A stretch of 28,915 nt of DNA. It comes from Candidatus Omnitrophota bacterium. GTDB taxonomy: Bacteria > Omnitrophota > Gorgyraeia > Gygaellales > Profunditerraquicolaceae. Of the stretch, positions 6,907 through 17,288 are shown piece after piece. The first letter of the stretch is position 1; the number at the start of each line of letters is the position of its first letter. The translations under genes and the position numbers were made by a program. The notes under the pieces are model-generated. The model was not told the origin of the DNA and ran no database searches. It was given only the letters and a program-made list of their open reading frames with translations. The stretch lies in NCBI GenBank assembly GCA_028717045.1, contig JAQUON010000002.1, positions 1-28,915 on the forward strand, given 5' to 3'.

Positions 6907-7899
6907 CTACAAAATCAACATCGCGTCTCCATAACTATAGAAGCGGTATTTATGCGCAATAGCCTCCTCATAGGCTTTGCGCACCAACGGAAATCCCCCG
7001 AATGCGCACACAAGCATAAAAAGTGTAGTACAAGGCAGGTGGAAATTTGTCAAAAGCGCATTAATATAACGAAAGGCATATCCGGGGTAAATAAACAAGC
7101 TCGTATGCCCCTGCCTTTCTCCGGAGGCAGCGTATGCCTCCAGGGCCCGGCAACTCGTTGTCCCGACTGCGATTATCCGCGAGCCCTTTTTGCGCGCATG
7201 CGCAATGAGCCGGATCGCCTCTTCGCCTATGCAGTAATACTCTTTCTCCATCTTATGCGTTACCACATCGGCGGCCTTTACCGGCTTAAAGGTAGCTGAG
7301 CTTACGTGAAGGGTGAGGAACGTTTTTTGTATGCCGCACACGGTTATTTCTTCAAGCAAATCATCGGTGAAGTGCAGGCCTGCGGTCGGGGCGGCAACTG
7401 CGCCTTCAACCTTGGCATACACTGTTTGATAGTAGGCCCTGTCCTGCTCTTCAGGCATCCTTTTGATATAAGGAGGCAGAGGCATGGCGCCGGCACGGTA
7501 TATCTGGTCAGTACTGTCCGCAATAAACCTCACTTGGTTCCTGGAGATTATTTCACAGGAAAGCCTGCCTTCGTTAAACCGTATTGTCTCTCCGACTTTA
7601 AGCCTCGACGGCTTCATCATTGCTTCAAATACCCTGCCTTGCTGTTCCCGCAAGAGCAATAATTCTACTTTGCCTCCGGTCTCCCTTTTGCCTATAAGAC
7701 GGCAGGAAAGCACTTTGGTATCATTGAGCACAAGTGCGTCCCCGGGAGAGAAAAACCGCGCAACATCCTTAAATACGCTGTGCGTGATGGTGCCTTTATT
7801 ACGGTCCAGCACCAATAGCCGGCATGCCTTGCGGTCTTTTAAAGGGTACTGCGCAATTAATTCCTTGGGCAAATAATACTGGAAATCAGTCAATTGCAT
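6907..7899 (-). CDS. queA: S-adenosylmethionine:tRNA ribosyltransferase-isomerase
   Basis: QueA moves the ribosyl part of S-adenosylmethionine onto preQ1-34 in tRNA to give epoxyqueuosine. The 330-residue protein shows the canonical LPPYIKR (141-147), the GAVAAPTAGLHF block (166-177), an N-terminal DYxLPxELIAQxP-like stretch (FQYYLPKELIAQYP), and the TNFHLPxTTLxMLV-type segment near the C terminus (TNFHLPCTTLFMLVCAF). It ends in TAG at 6907-6909. The start ATG 7897-7899 lies 7 bp after the SpoIID-domain gene, with AGGA-type purines nearby from that gene's end (CCTCC on plus at 7901-7907 region reads as GGAGG-like). Together with tgt it forms the queuosine pair of this locus. Confidence 0.97.
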   Translation of the reverse strand: MQLTDFQYYLPKELIAQYPLKDRKACRLLVLDRNKGTITHSVFKDVARFFSPGDALVLNDTKVLSCRLIGKRETGGKVELLLLREQQGRVFEAMMKPSRLKVGETIRFNEGRLSCEIISRNQVRFIADSTDQIYRAGAMPLPPYIKRMPEEQDRAYYQTVYAKVEGAVAAPTAGLHFTDDLLEEITVCGIQKTFLTLHVSSATFKPVKAADVVTHKMEKEYYCIGEEAIRLIAHARKKGSRIIAVGTTSCRALEAYAASGERQGHTSLFIYPGYAFRYINALLTNFHLPCTTLFMLVCAFGGFPLVRKAYEEAIAHKYRFYSYGDAMLIL

Positions 7900-7906
7900 A
7901 GGAGGA

Positions 7907-9064
7907 TTATTGGTTTTCTTCGGCTAAGGTACGCGTTGAGCCTGGATAGTAAAACTGTAAAATTTCTTGGTAGGTATATCCTTCTTTGGCCATAAAATAA
8001 GCCCCCCACTGGCACAGTCCAACGCCATGCCCCCACCCAAACCCTTCGAATACAGCATCGTCCCCGGAAATACCTATTTTAAAATTGGTGCTGCGCAACA
8101 ATTTCGGGCCGATCACGCTTCTGAGGTCTTTGGCCGCTACATCAGCGCTGTGTAGCTGGTCGCTAATGCGCACGTTTGTAACGCGTCCGGACATATCCCT
8201 GCCCAAAACCGTGATTGAAGTAATCTGCGTAAATACGTAACCTGACTTCTTCAGGGCCTCTTGTAGTCCCTTGAGACTTACCACGTAGTGCCACTTAAAA
8301 TGAGGGGAATCTTTGCAAAAATTGCACACAACTCCTTTAAGAACAGGAAGGTCGGTATCCCACAACAAAGAGGCGTCTTCAGTATGCCCGGCACAGGTAG
8401 CATGAAAATAGGCCGGAAAAACCTTCCCCTCATACACCAATATTTCCCCTTTAGTAACCTCTACCGCAAAACTGGTACGATAGCGTTCAGCAGCCCTGCC
8501 GCCATACATCTGTGAATAGAAGTCACATGTCACGTCAAAATCTTTTGCGGCATTCTCCTGTGCCTGGTAAAACGCGAATGTCCTGCTCGCTACTGCCTGG
8601 GCCTTCAGGGCCTCTTGAGGCCAATAGTGCGATACCTCATGGTAAAGGACCCCTTTCACATAATCCTCAAGCCCTATATAATTCACCACCGAAAAGGTAT
8701 TGTCTTTTTCTTTAATAATCAATGCGTCGCCCCTGAAACGCCTGCCGTTGAGTATCACGTTATTGTCGCTTGCGCTCAAAAGGAGCCTATCGGTATCGCA
8801 GCCCTTTGGCCCAAGCCATATCCTCCCCTTTGCCTGGGTCACAGTGGCTTTTATATCCCTGCCCCGGTATAGCACCTGGCGACTTTTGGCATCTTGTATC
8901 TGATAGGCACCGCTTACCTTAAGGCCCAAAGAAGGCAGCCCTTGCATAATAAGGACGCGGATATATTTGGGGGAACCTGCACGTGCAGACGGAATAGCGG
9001 CATATCCCCGTAACGCACACAAAAATACACACACCGTAAAAAGGCGCCTGCAGAAAGTGTTCAT
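7907..9064 (-). CDS. spoIID: SpoIID/LytB domain protein, exported
   Basis: From ATG 9062-9064 the protein has 385 residues and begins with a signal peptide (MNTFCRRLFTVCVFLCALRG, with a likely cleavage after SARA about residue 29). The SpoIID core follows: GLEDYVKGVLYHEVSHYWP, EALKAQAVASRTFA, the AGHTEDASLLWD segment, and GHGVGLCQWGA (345-355). SpoIID in sporulators is a peptidoglycan lytic transglycosylase; related proteins occur in many non-sporulating bacteria, where the role is probably periplasmic wall trimming. An upstream ATG at 9097 would overlap the previous gene by 16 bp, but the signal peptide argues for 9064. Neither start has a clear Shine-Dalgarno. Nothing else in the window suggests sporulation. 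Its place between a DUF2905 gene and queA is a known arrangement. Confidence 0.88.
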   Translation of the reverse strand: MNTFCRRLFTVCVFLCALRGYAAIPSARAGSPKYIRVLIMQGLPSLGLKVSGAYQIQDAKSRQVLYRGRDIKATVTQAKGRIWLGPKGCDTDRLLLSASDNNVILNGRRFRGDALIIKEKDNTFSVVNYIGLEDYVKGVLYHEVSHYWPQEALKAQAVASRTFAFYQAQENAAKDFDVTCDFYSQMYGGRAAERYRTSFAVEVTKGEILVYEGKVFPAYFHATCAGHTEDASLLWDTDLPVLKGVVCNFCKDSPHFKWHYVVSLKGLQEALKKSGYVFTQITSITVLGRDMSGRVTNVRISDQLHSADVAAKDLRSVIGPKLLRSTNFKIGISGDDAVFEGFGWGHGVGLCQWGAYFMAKEGYTYQEILQFYYPGSTRTLAEENQ

Positions 9065-9081
9065 AGTAACGCCAAAGGGTT

Positions 9082-9297
9082 TTACCGACGGGGCCATATG
9101 CGCAGAATCAGGGAAATCAAAATACTCAACAATAGAGAAGTAGCGAGGGGAAGATAGAAGCTAAAGTTCTTTTTCTGGATATAGATATCACCGGGTAGTT
9201 TTCCCAAAAAGGGCACTCGACCTATAAGGCCTATCAGGAACCCGGCAATCAAAAGAATAACCCCGAATACAATAAGAATCTTTGCAATCTCCTGCAT
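9082..9297 (-). CDS. DUF2905 small membrane protein
   Basis: This 71-residue protein has two predicted transmembrane helices (about residues 4-27 and 47-66) joined by a conserved loop, IGRVPFLGKLPGDIYIQKKN, which is the DUF2905 hallmark. No function is established for the family. It recurs next to ruvB and spoIID/queA genes in diverse bacteria, as here, which supports the identification. The start ATG 9295-9297 lies 9 bp after the ruvB stop, so it is almost certainly co-transcribed with ruvB. Confidence 0.88.
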   Translation of the reverse strand: MQEIAKILIVFGVILLIAGFLIGLIGRVPFLGKLPGDIYIQKKNFSFYLPLATSLLLSILISLILRIWPRR

Positions 9298-9306
9298 GGG
9301 CGAGGC

Positions 9307-10431
9307 TCAAAAAAGTTCTTCCTGTTTTTCGTTATTATATGCGATACCCAAATGCTCAAACGCTATCTTCGTTGCCAGCCTTCCCCGCGAAGTCCTTTTG
9401 AGGTAGCCGGCTTTCAACAGGTATGGCTCAATCGTTTCAGCGATAGTATCGACCTCTTCGTTGAGGGTCGCGGCAAGCGATTCAATACCCACGGGGCCTC
9501 CGCGGTAGAACTCTATGATCGTCTTGAGTACCTTTCTGTCGATTTCATCAAGCCCCGCCTTATCGATGCCCAGATCATCGAGTGCCTTTGAAGCAACCGC
9601 AAGAGTGATACTATCTATGCGGGCTACCTGCGCATAATCCCTGACCCTTCTTAAAAGCCGGTTGGCAATACGCGGGGTGCCGCGCGCCCGGCGCGCAATC
9701 TCTTGGGCAGCCTCCGGCTCAACTCCGATATTCATTATTTTTGCCGAACGTTCAACGATTTCCTGCAACTCTTCTATTTTATAGAAATCAAGGTGATAGA
9801 ATATGCCGAACCTGCTCCTGAGCGGTGAAGTAAGCAACCCAACACGGGTGGTCGCGCCTACCAAGGTAAAAGGCTTGAGCCTGAATTTTATTGTTTTCGC
9901 ATAAGGGCCCTTATCAATCACAAAATCTATCTCGAAATTCTCCATGGCAGGATAAAGGAATTCTTCGACGGTCCTTGAAAGCCTGTGTATCTCGTCAATA
10001 AAAAGGATATCTCCCCGCTCCAGATTTGTCAGTATCCCTATCAGGTCGCCTGCCTTCTCGATTGCCGGGCCTGAGGTAGCAGTTATTTTGGAATGCATCT
10101 CATGGGCGATGATGTGCGCAAGAGAAGTTTTCCCAAGGCCTGGGGGGCCCGATAATAAGACATGCTCAAGATGCTCTTTCCTCTGCTTTGCCGCCGTGAT
10201 GCATACGTTGAGGCCCTCAAGGATATCTTTCTGGCCGACAAATTCGGTCAGCCGCTTCGGCCTCAAAGAAATATTAAGGACTATATCCTCTTCGTTTTCC
10301 TTCTGGGCTTGCAGCAGGGCTTGCGGAAACGCAGGAGGAGAAGGCGCGCCGGCAGGCTCATCGATATAGGTATATTCCGACGTCGCGTTACTTCTGGCCT
10401 TGCGGGCCTTCTGTCTGGCTTGTCTTGTCAT
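9307..10431 (-). CDS. ruvB: Holliday junction branch migration helicase RuvB
   Basis: RuvB is the AAA+ motor that drives branch migration with RuvA. From ATG 10429-10431 (374 residues): Walker A GPPGLGKT (95-102), Walker B ILFIDEIHR (142-150), sensor segment VGATTR, and the GTPRIANRLLRRVRDYA arginine-rich region, ending in the winged-helix domain (RGRLATKIAFEHLGI). The family core LRPKRLTEFVGQ starts only at residue 57, so there is an N-terminal extension of about 40-50 residues, basic then proline-rich. No better internal start is seen (only a CTG), and the extension overlaps the 3' end of scpA by 44 bp. ruvA and ruvC are not nearby. Confidence 0.96.
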   Translation of the reverse strand: MTRQARQKARKARSNATSEYTYIDEPAGAPSPPAFPQALLQAQKENEEDIVLNISLRPKRLTEFVGQKDILEGLNVCITAAKQRKEHLEHVLLSGPPGLGKTSLAHIIAHEMHSKITATSGPAIEKAGDLIGILTNLERGDILFIDEIHRLSRTVEEFLYPAMENFEIDFVIDKGPYAKTIKFRLKPFTLVGATTRVGLLTSPLRSRFGIFYHLDFYKIEELQEIVERSAKIMNIGVEPEAAQEIARRARGTPRIANRLLRRVRDYAQVARIDSITLAVASKALDDLGIDKAGLDEIDRKVLKTIIEFYRGGPVGIESLAATLNEEVDTIAETIEPYLLKAGYLKRTSRGRLATKIAFEHLGIAYNNEKQEELF

Positions 10432-11147
10432 ACGGTATAATATTTGCTTCGTTTCTGGCGACTTCAATTTCGCCGAACACATCACGCTGTACCGCAATGA
10501 TTTCCTTTAACCTGATAAGTTCAAGGATTGCCAGAAACGTGACTATGATCTCTAATTTATTCTTGGCGTTCTGAAAAAGCTCTGAAATGCGCACAACCGT
10601 CTTGTCCAGTAAGAGGTGCAGGATCTCATGGATTTTTCCTTCAATGGTAAACTCGTCCTTTATCACCTCATAGAGCAGTTCTTTCGGGACCTCCTCCAGC
10701 ACCTTTGAGAACGCGGTAAGTAAGTCAAAAATGCTCGCTTCAAAATAGGCGGGCTTTTCGGTTTCAACCGGCAGCTCTTGGGCTTTAGGCCGTTTGAAAA
10801 TTTCCTTTTCTTTAGATTCCCTCTCTTGTAAGTCTTGCGCGATCTCTTTGAACTTCTGGTATTCTAGAAGCTGCCTGATAAGCTCTGCGCGGGGATCCTC
10901 TTGTTGTTCTTCAACCGTCTCGTTTTCCTGGGCGGGTAAAAGCATCTTCGATTTTATCTGCATAAGCGTTGCTGCCATAACCAGGAATTCGCCGGCAATA
11001 TTCAAATCGAGAAAACGCATCAGCTCAAGGTATTTCAAATACTGCTCGGTCACCCGGGCAATGGGAATGTCGTAAATAGTAAGGTGCTCCTTCTTTACCA
11101 GATACAATAACAAATCCAGCGGACCCTCAAATAATTCAAGCCGTATC

Positions 11148-11158
<11 letters not shown>
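10388..11158 (-). CDS. scpA: Segregation and condensation protein A
   Basis: ScpA is the kleisin subunit that bridges SMC heads with ScpB in chromosome condensation. The start at ATG 11156-11158 matches the family N terminus (MSYKIRLELFEGPLDLLLYL), giving 256 residues; the frame is open further upstream inside trpS but those residues are not family-like. Conserved kleisin features include the LLLYLVKKEHLTIYDIPI segment, AGEFLVMAATLMQIKSKMLLP (about 55-75), and the C-terminal winged-helix part (VVTFLAILELIRLKEI-like). It overlaps the trpS stop by 11 bp. Unusually, scpB does not follow; ruvB does. Confidence 0.94.
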
Positions 11159-12136
<978 letters not shown>

Positions 12137-12140
<4 letters not shown>

Positions 12141-14278
12141 AACTTTCTGGCTATCTTCTCGATCTGGTAGGCCTCGATAATATCGCCTTCTGCAATCGTA
12201 TCAAAACCGCCTATGCTCATGCCGCACTCAAATCCTTCTTCGACCTCTTTGACGTCGTCCTTAAACCGTTTCAAAGAACTCAAAGTCCCCTCAAATACAA
12301 CGCTACCGTTACGTATAATATCTATCTTGGCAGTCCTGGCAATCTTTCCTTTGGTTACCATACACCCGGCAATCACGCCGTGCCTGGAAAGCTTAAATAC
12401 CTTCTTGATCTCGGCCTTGCCAAGGAATACCTTTTTTAGTTTCGGCTCAAGCATTCCTTCCAGCGCAGCTTTAATGTCGTTGACAAGGTCATAGATAACG
12501 GTGTAAGTCCTGACATCCTGGCCTTCCTTTTCAATCAACCCCTTAGCCGGATCATCGGGAATGACGTTAAACCCTAAAATTAATGCGTTGGAAGCAACTG
12601 CAAGCATTACATCGGATGAATTAATGGCGCCGACGCCCTGGTGGATGATAAGTATTTTGACCTCCGAGGCATTGAGCTTATAAAGCGCTTCAATGATCGC
12701 TTCAAGCGACCCTTGGGCATCGGCTTTAATGATAAGGTTCAATTCCTTGATCTTGCCTTCTTTGATCTGAGAATAGAGATCTTCTAAGCCTATCCGCTTA
12801 AACGGTTGAAGCTGGTTTTGCCTCAACTGCTCCTGCCGTCTCGCGCTTAATTCCTTGGCGGTCTTCTCATCCTGCAAGACAAAGAACGGTTCCCCTGCCT
12901 CCGGCACACCGGTAATGCCGAGCACCTCAACAGGATAAGAAGGGTTTGCGAAAATGACTGTCTGATGATGGTCATTAAACATGGCCTTGATTTTGCCATA
13001 GTGATTGCCTGCGATTAGGTGTTCGTTTAAATGTAAAGTGCCGTTCTGGATAAGCAAGGTCACTACCGGGCCCCTGTTCTTAACCAGTTTGCCCTCTAAT
13101 ACGACTCCTTTTGCGGGCCTGTCCGGGTTGGCCTTCAATTCGAGCATCTGCGCTTCCAGAAGTATCATTTCCAGCAGGTCATCTATACCCTGGCCTGTCT
13201 TGGCGGAAACAGGGACCGTGATAACCTTGCCTCCCCAATCTTCGCTGAGCAGATTGGCCTGCGCCAATTGCTTTTTTACTCTATCGACGTCTGCCTGCGG
13301 CTTATCAATCTTGTTGACGGCAACAATGATAGAAACACCCGCTGCCCTGGCATGGTCTATGGCTTCTATCGTTTGCGGCATGATCCCGTCATCAGCTGCC
13401 ACTACCAGTACTACTATATCAGTCGCTTTTGCTCCGCGGGCACGCATTGCGGTAAAAGCCTCATGTCCCGGAGTATCCAGGAAGGTAATTTCTCCGTGCG
13501 GCAATACGACCCTGTAGGCGCCAATATGCTGGGTAATGCCTCCGTGCTCGCTATCGACCACCTTGCTTTTTCTTATTGCATCCAGAAGAGAAGTCTTTCC
13601 GTGATCAACATGGCCCATAAGCGTTACTATCGGCCAGCGGCTTTTCAGGTTCTCTGCAGCATCGGGCTCTGTGTGAACGCTTAACGCCAACTCCTCCTGA
13701 TTGGGGGCTTTCTTGATTGTACAGCCGTATTTCGCGCAAATCGTTGCAACAGTCCCTTCGTCCAGTACATTGTTAATTCCGGCCATCACCCGCATACCCA
13801 TAAGCTGCTTGATCAAAACTGACGGCTTCTCCTGCAACTTCACTGCCAGGTCTTTAACGGTAATGGGCAATTTGAGTTCCAGCGCCTTTGCTTCAGAAAC
13901 AGCCTGCGGTACTTCGATGGGGGTTATGGGAGCGGCAGCCTCCTGCGCCTTTTGAGGAGGTTCTTCTATTATTACCTTTACCTTCTTCTTTACCTGCGGT
14001 ATTTCGGCTTTTACTTTAACCGACAATACCGGTTCTTGAAGAACTGCTACTGTAGGCTCTGCCTGCTCCAGCGGAGGAATAGGACTGACCGGCTCCTGTT
14101 TCTTGACTGTTTTACGCCTAGGCCGCAGCGGCTTTGTTACCCTTGGCCTTAATTGCACAGAAGCGGCCTTCTTGACCGTGGCCTTACGCGGGGCAGCCTT
14201 GGCAGTTTTAGCCTTGAGAGGCTTGGGTGTCTTTTTTTTCTTTTCCGGTATTCGTTTTTCTTTTTTGGCTTCTTTCAT
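12137..14278 (-). CDS. infB: Translation initiation factor IF-2
   Basis: IF-2 is the GTPase that brings initiator tRNA to the 30S subunit and promotes subunit joining. The 713-residue protein has a lysine/alanine/proline-rich N-terminal tail (about 1-125), an IF2_N domain (about 134-190, LPITVKDLAVKLQ), then the G domain: G1 GHVDHGKTS (222-230), G3 DTPGHEA (268-274), G4 NKID (322-325). Domains II-IV and the C2 initiator-tRNA binding domain (ending CGMSIGGFDTIAEGDIIEAY) follow. It starts at ATG 14276-14278, 3 bp after nusA. The domain order is complete. Confidence 0.98.
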
Positions 14279-14281
14279 ATA

Positions 14282-15526
14282 TTATTGGCCTGTAATCTTC
14301 TTGGCCTCCTCGATCATCTTCTGGGCCCGCTTTTCCCCGATTCCTTTAATCTCCATTATATCGCCGCTATTTGCGTTAGCAATATCTTCGAGGCTTGCGA
14401 AACCTGCTTTTTTAAGGCTTGCAATGGTCTTCTCGCCGACGCCTGCGAGCTGCTCCAAAGAACCGACAGGCTGTTTTATCTTCTCTTTCTTGGCTTTGGA
14501 TTCTTTTTTCTCTTTTGGCTCTTTCTTTTCTTTGGCTTCTTTTTTCTCTTTAATCTCTTTCTTCTCCTCAGGCTTCTCCATCGTGGCTGTTTCTTTAGTG
14601 CGCACATCCAGCTCCCATCCTACCAAACGCGAAGCCAGGCGCACGTTTTGACCGTGTTTACCGATAGCCAAAGAAAGCTGGTCATCCGGGACAATCACTT
14701 CTGCCCTTTTGCTGTTCTTATCCAGCTTGATTTCGGAAATTTCAGCAGGCAGAAGCGCTGCCTTGATATATTCCCTGATATCCTCATTGTAACGGACAAT
14801 ATCGATTTTTTCTCCCACAAGCTCATTGACGATATTCTTGACACGGCTGCCGCGCATACCTACGCAGGCACCCACAGAATCGACCTTCTCCTCCTTGGAC
14901 CATACCGAAATCTTGGTGCGCTCCCCGGCTTGCCTGGCAATAGCCTTAACCTCGACGGTCCCATCATAGATTTCTGGCACTTCCAGTTCAAAAAGTTTCT
15001 TTACAAAATTATGGTGCTGCCGGGAAAGTATAATTTGCGGCCCTTTGCTCTCTTTTCTTACCTCCATCACATAGGCGCGAATACGCTGGCCCTGTTTGAA
15101 TTGCTCCTGAGGCATCTGTTCGCTTTTAGGCAGAATGCCTTCCGCCTTGCCTAGTAAATCCACTATAATGCTGCCTTTTTCAAAACGGTACACGGTACCG
15201 CTGACTATTTCCCCGACCTTTCCCTGGAACTCATTAAAAATGACGTCCTTTTCTGCTTCGCGTATCTTCTGGATGATGACTTGCCTGGCAGTAGAAGCGG
15301 CAATGCGGCCAAAATCAACATGAGAGATTTCTTTTTGGTCGCGAAAGGCCTTAATCTCTCCTGTCTCAGGGTTGAGCTGAACCGCCAATTCTTCATTAGG
15401 CTTGCTATCGACTACGCGACGGACAGCGCTTAAAAGGGCGCTTTCTACCGCCTGGATCAGCACTTCTTTCTTAATTCCTTTTTCCCTCTCTATCTGTTCA
15501 ATGATCGCCAACAATTCTTTGCTCAT
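14282..15526 (-). CDS. nusA: Transcription termination/antitermination factor NusA
   Basis: NusA binds RNA polymerase and modulates pausing, termination and antitermination. In the 414 residues: an N-terminal polymerase-binding domain (1-100), an S1 domain (about 104-170, GEIVSGTVYRFEKGSIIVDL), KH1 (GACVGMRGSRVKNIVNEL, 219-236), and KH2 (LAIGKHGQNVRLASRL, about 286-301). A highly charged linker rich in KEKKE repeats occupies about 318-352, followed by a helix-hairpin-helix region (VGSLEQLAGVGEKTIASLKK and MEIKGIGEKRAQKMIEEA) to the end. The start ATG 15524-15526 has GAGAGGG upstream. It sits in the classical rimP-nusA-infB order. Confidence 0.97.
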   Translation of the reverse strand: MSKELLAIIEQIEREKGIKKEVLIQAVESALLSAVRRVVDSKPNEELAVQLNPETGEIKAFRDQKEISHVDFGRIAASTARQVIIQKIREAEKDVIFNEFQGKVGEIVSGTVYRFEKGSIIVDLLGKAEGILPKSEQMPQEQFKQGQRIRAYVMEVRKESKGPQIILSRQHHNFVKKLFELEVPEIYDGTVEVKAIARQAGERTKISVWSKEEKVDSVGACVGMRGSRVKNIVNELVGEKIDIVRYNEDIREYIKAALLPAEISEIKLDKNSKRAEVIVPDDQLSLAIGKHGQNVRLASRLVGWELDVRTKETATMEKPEEKKEIKEKKEAKEKKEPKEKKESKAKKEKIKQPVGSLEQLAGVGEKTIASLKKAGFASLEDIANANSGDIMEIKGIGEKRAQKMIEEAKKITGQ

Positions 15527-15549
15527 GATACCCTCTCAATTCAATTTGT

Positions 15550-16002
15550 TTAAATTATCTGATACCCTTTAGCTATGATGCCCAACGGAATTTCAACAGG
15601 ACCGGCGGCAGTCTGGATAGCCAGCAACTGATCTTTGACCTGCGACAAAACACCCTGAAACTCAAAGTGCCCCTGCATTGCTTCCTTCAACATAACCCTA
15701 ATCCTGCGGTTGCGACAACGCAAAAAATCTTCCCTGGCCACCAGGGGCCTATCCAGACCAGGCGAAGAGACCTCAAGGACATAACTAGAACTGATCAAAT
15801 TCTCTGCGTCAAGGGCTTTGCCTATTTTGTCATTTAATGAGGCTAACTCTTCAACGCGTATCCCGCCCTCCGGCTTATCCACCAAAAGTTTTAAAAAAGA
15901 TTTATGCCTGCCTCTTGAGAAATGTATATCGATTAAAACCGCCTCCGCTGTTTCAAGAATAGGCAACAGCAAGGTTCGAAGTTCTTCTTTGAATTCCTGC
16001 AT
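15550..16002 (-). CDS. rimP: Ribosome maturation factor RimP
   Basis: RimP assists 30S subunit assembly. This 150-residue protein matches the two-domain family: an N-terminal alpha/beta domain with the VDKPEGGIRVEELASLNDKIG segment, the family hallmark YVLEVSSPGLDRPL (about 74-87), and a C-terminal SH3-like barrel (VMLKEAMQGHFEFQGVLSQV). The ATG at 16000-16002 is 5 bp after the proS stop. Genomic position directly before nusA is the universal arrangement and confirms the identity. Confidence 0.95.
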   Translation of the reverse strand: MQEFKEELRTLLLPILETAEAVLIDIHFSRGRHKSFLKLLVDKPEGGIRVEELASLNDKIGKALDAENLISSSYVLEVSSPGLDRPLVAREDFLRCRNRRIRVMLKEAMQGHFEFQGVLSQVKDQLLAIQTAAGPVEIPLGIIAKGYQII

Positions 16003-16007
16003 CGGTA

Positions 16008-17264
16008 TTACTCCATGGTCCTAAGCATGTCCGCAACTGCGTCGGGCACTCCCTTTCGCTCCACAACAAGCGTTTCTTTGGACCTGCGGTGTATGACCTC
16101 GATTTTATTATATAAAATATTCTTTCTGCCGACCACTACGCGCACGGGAATGCCCACCAGGTCGGCATCTTTGAATTTGACCCCTGCGCGCTCATCGCGC
16201 TCATCAAAAAGCGTATCAATATTACGCTGCGTCAATTCGGCGTAGATTTCGCCTGCAGCCTGTATAATCTTAGAGTCGGTTATATCCAACGCCACTACCG
16301 TCGCCTTAAAAGGGCTCACCTCTTTCGGCCAAATAATGCCTTCTGCGTCGTGGTTCTGTTCGATAATCGTCGGGATGAGGCGCGAAACACCTATACCGTA
16401 ACAACCCATGCGCAGCGGTTTTAGCTGGCCGTCGGAGTCAGAAAACTGGGCACCCAACGCCGAACTGTATTTTGTGCCGAGCTTAAAAATATGCCCTATT
16501 TCGATAGCATTGATTTTCTTCAATAACGTATTGCAATTAGGGCATTTCTCCTTCCCTTCTTCCGTATACACCTTAGCGTGATCGCATTCCTCGCATACCA
16601 ATACTGCATCTTCGCCGTTTGAGGCAGGGACCATAAACTCATGCGACACTTCCCCCCCCATGACACCCGGATCCGCCTTTGTGGTCAACACCCGAAGTCC
16701 GCATCGCGCAAAAATTCTTTTATATGCCTCAAACATCAACTGATAATTCCTGTCAAGGCCTTCTTCGTTCCTATCAAAACTATAGGCGTCTTTCATGATA
16801 AATTCACACGCACGGATAAGCCCGAAACGCGGCCTGATTTCGTCCCTGAATTTGGTTTGTACCTGATACAGCAGGCGCGGCAGTTGTTTATACGAAGAGA
16901 CGCAGTTCTTTACCAGCTCGGTAACGACTTCTTCGTGGGTAGGGCCAAGGCACAAATCCCTGCCCCTGCGGTCGGTGAACCTGATCATTACCTCTCCCAT
17001 CAGTTCATCGCGGCCTGATTTCTTCCAAAGGTCAAGCGGCTGAAGCGCAGGCAGTAGGAGTTCGTTTGCGCCGCAGGCATCCATCTCCTGGCGAATGACC
17101 TCCTCAACGCGGGCCAATACCCTGTACCCCAAAGGCAGATAGGAATAGATGCCCGCCAAAAGCATGCGTATCAGCCCGGCCCTGAGCATAAGTTGATGGC
17201 TAAGGGTTTCGGCCTCCTGGGGCATCTCTTTCAAGGTCGTGATGAATGATTTTGACCACAACAT
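16008..17264 (-). CDS. proS: Prolyl-tRNA synthetase, short form without the INS editing domain
   Basis: This class II synthetase charges tRNA-Pro. In 418 residues it has LGPTHEE (107-113), motif 2 (RDEIRPRFGLIRACEFIMKD, 140-159), motif 3 (MGCYGIGVSRL, 286-296), and a C-terminal anticodon-binding domain. The usual bacterial enzyme is about 570 residues, with an editing domain of roughly 180 residues inserted between motifs 2 and 3. Here that gap is only about 45 residues, between GEDA and IEIGHIFKLGTKYS, and holds a possible zinc knuckle C224-x2-C227...C241-x2-C244. It would lack cis-editing of alanyl-tRNA-Pro. No Shine-Dalgarno is visible, but the N terminus (MLWSKSFITTLKE) fits the family. 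It lies 24 bp after the cpaF gene. Confidence 0.95.
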   Translation of the reverse strand: MLWSKSFITTLKEMPQEAETLSHQLMLRAGLIRMLLAGIYSYLPLGYRVLARVEEVIRQEMDACGANELLLPALQPLDLWKKSGRDELMGEVMIRFTDRRGRDLCLGPTHEEVVTELVKNCVSSYKQLPRLLYQVQTKFRDEIRPRFGLIRACEFIMKDAYSFDRNEEGLDRNYQLMFEAYKRIFARCGLRVLTTKADPGVMGGEVSHEFMVPASNGEDAVLVCEECDHAKVYTEEGKEKCPNCNTLLKKINAIEIGHIFKLGTKYSSALGAQFSDSDGQLKPLRMGCYGIGVSRLIPTIIEQNHDAEGIIWPKEVSPFKATVVALDITDSKIIQAAGEIYAELTQRNIDTLFDERDERAGVKFKDADLVGIPVRVVVGRKNILYNKIEVIHRRSKETLVVERKGVPDAVADMLRTME

Positions 17265-17288
17265 ATTCTATGGCTAAAATTGGTGTTA

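Noticed and set aside
7907..9064. SpoIID-domain gene as evidence of a spore former
   Set aside because: The domain is common in non-sporulating bacteria and no other sporulation gene is in the window.
13005..13517. Plus-strand open frame of 170 codons inside infB
   Set aside because: It is antisense to the IF-2 G domain, which is fully conserved on the minus strand.
14153..15154. Long plus-strand open frame of 333 codons opposite nusA and infB
   Set aside because: Its phenylalanine/leucine/serine-rich sequence is the reverse complement of the lysine/glutamate-rich coding of NusA and IF-2; it has no recognisable domain, and the minus-strand genes are certain.
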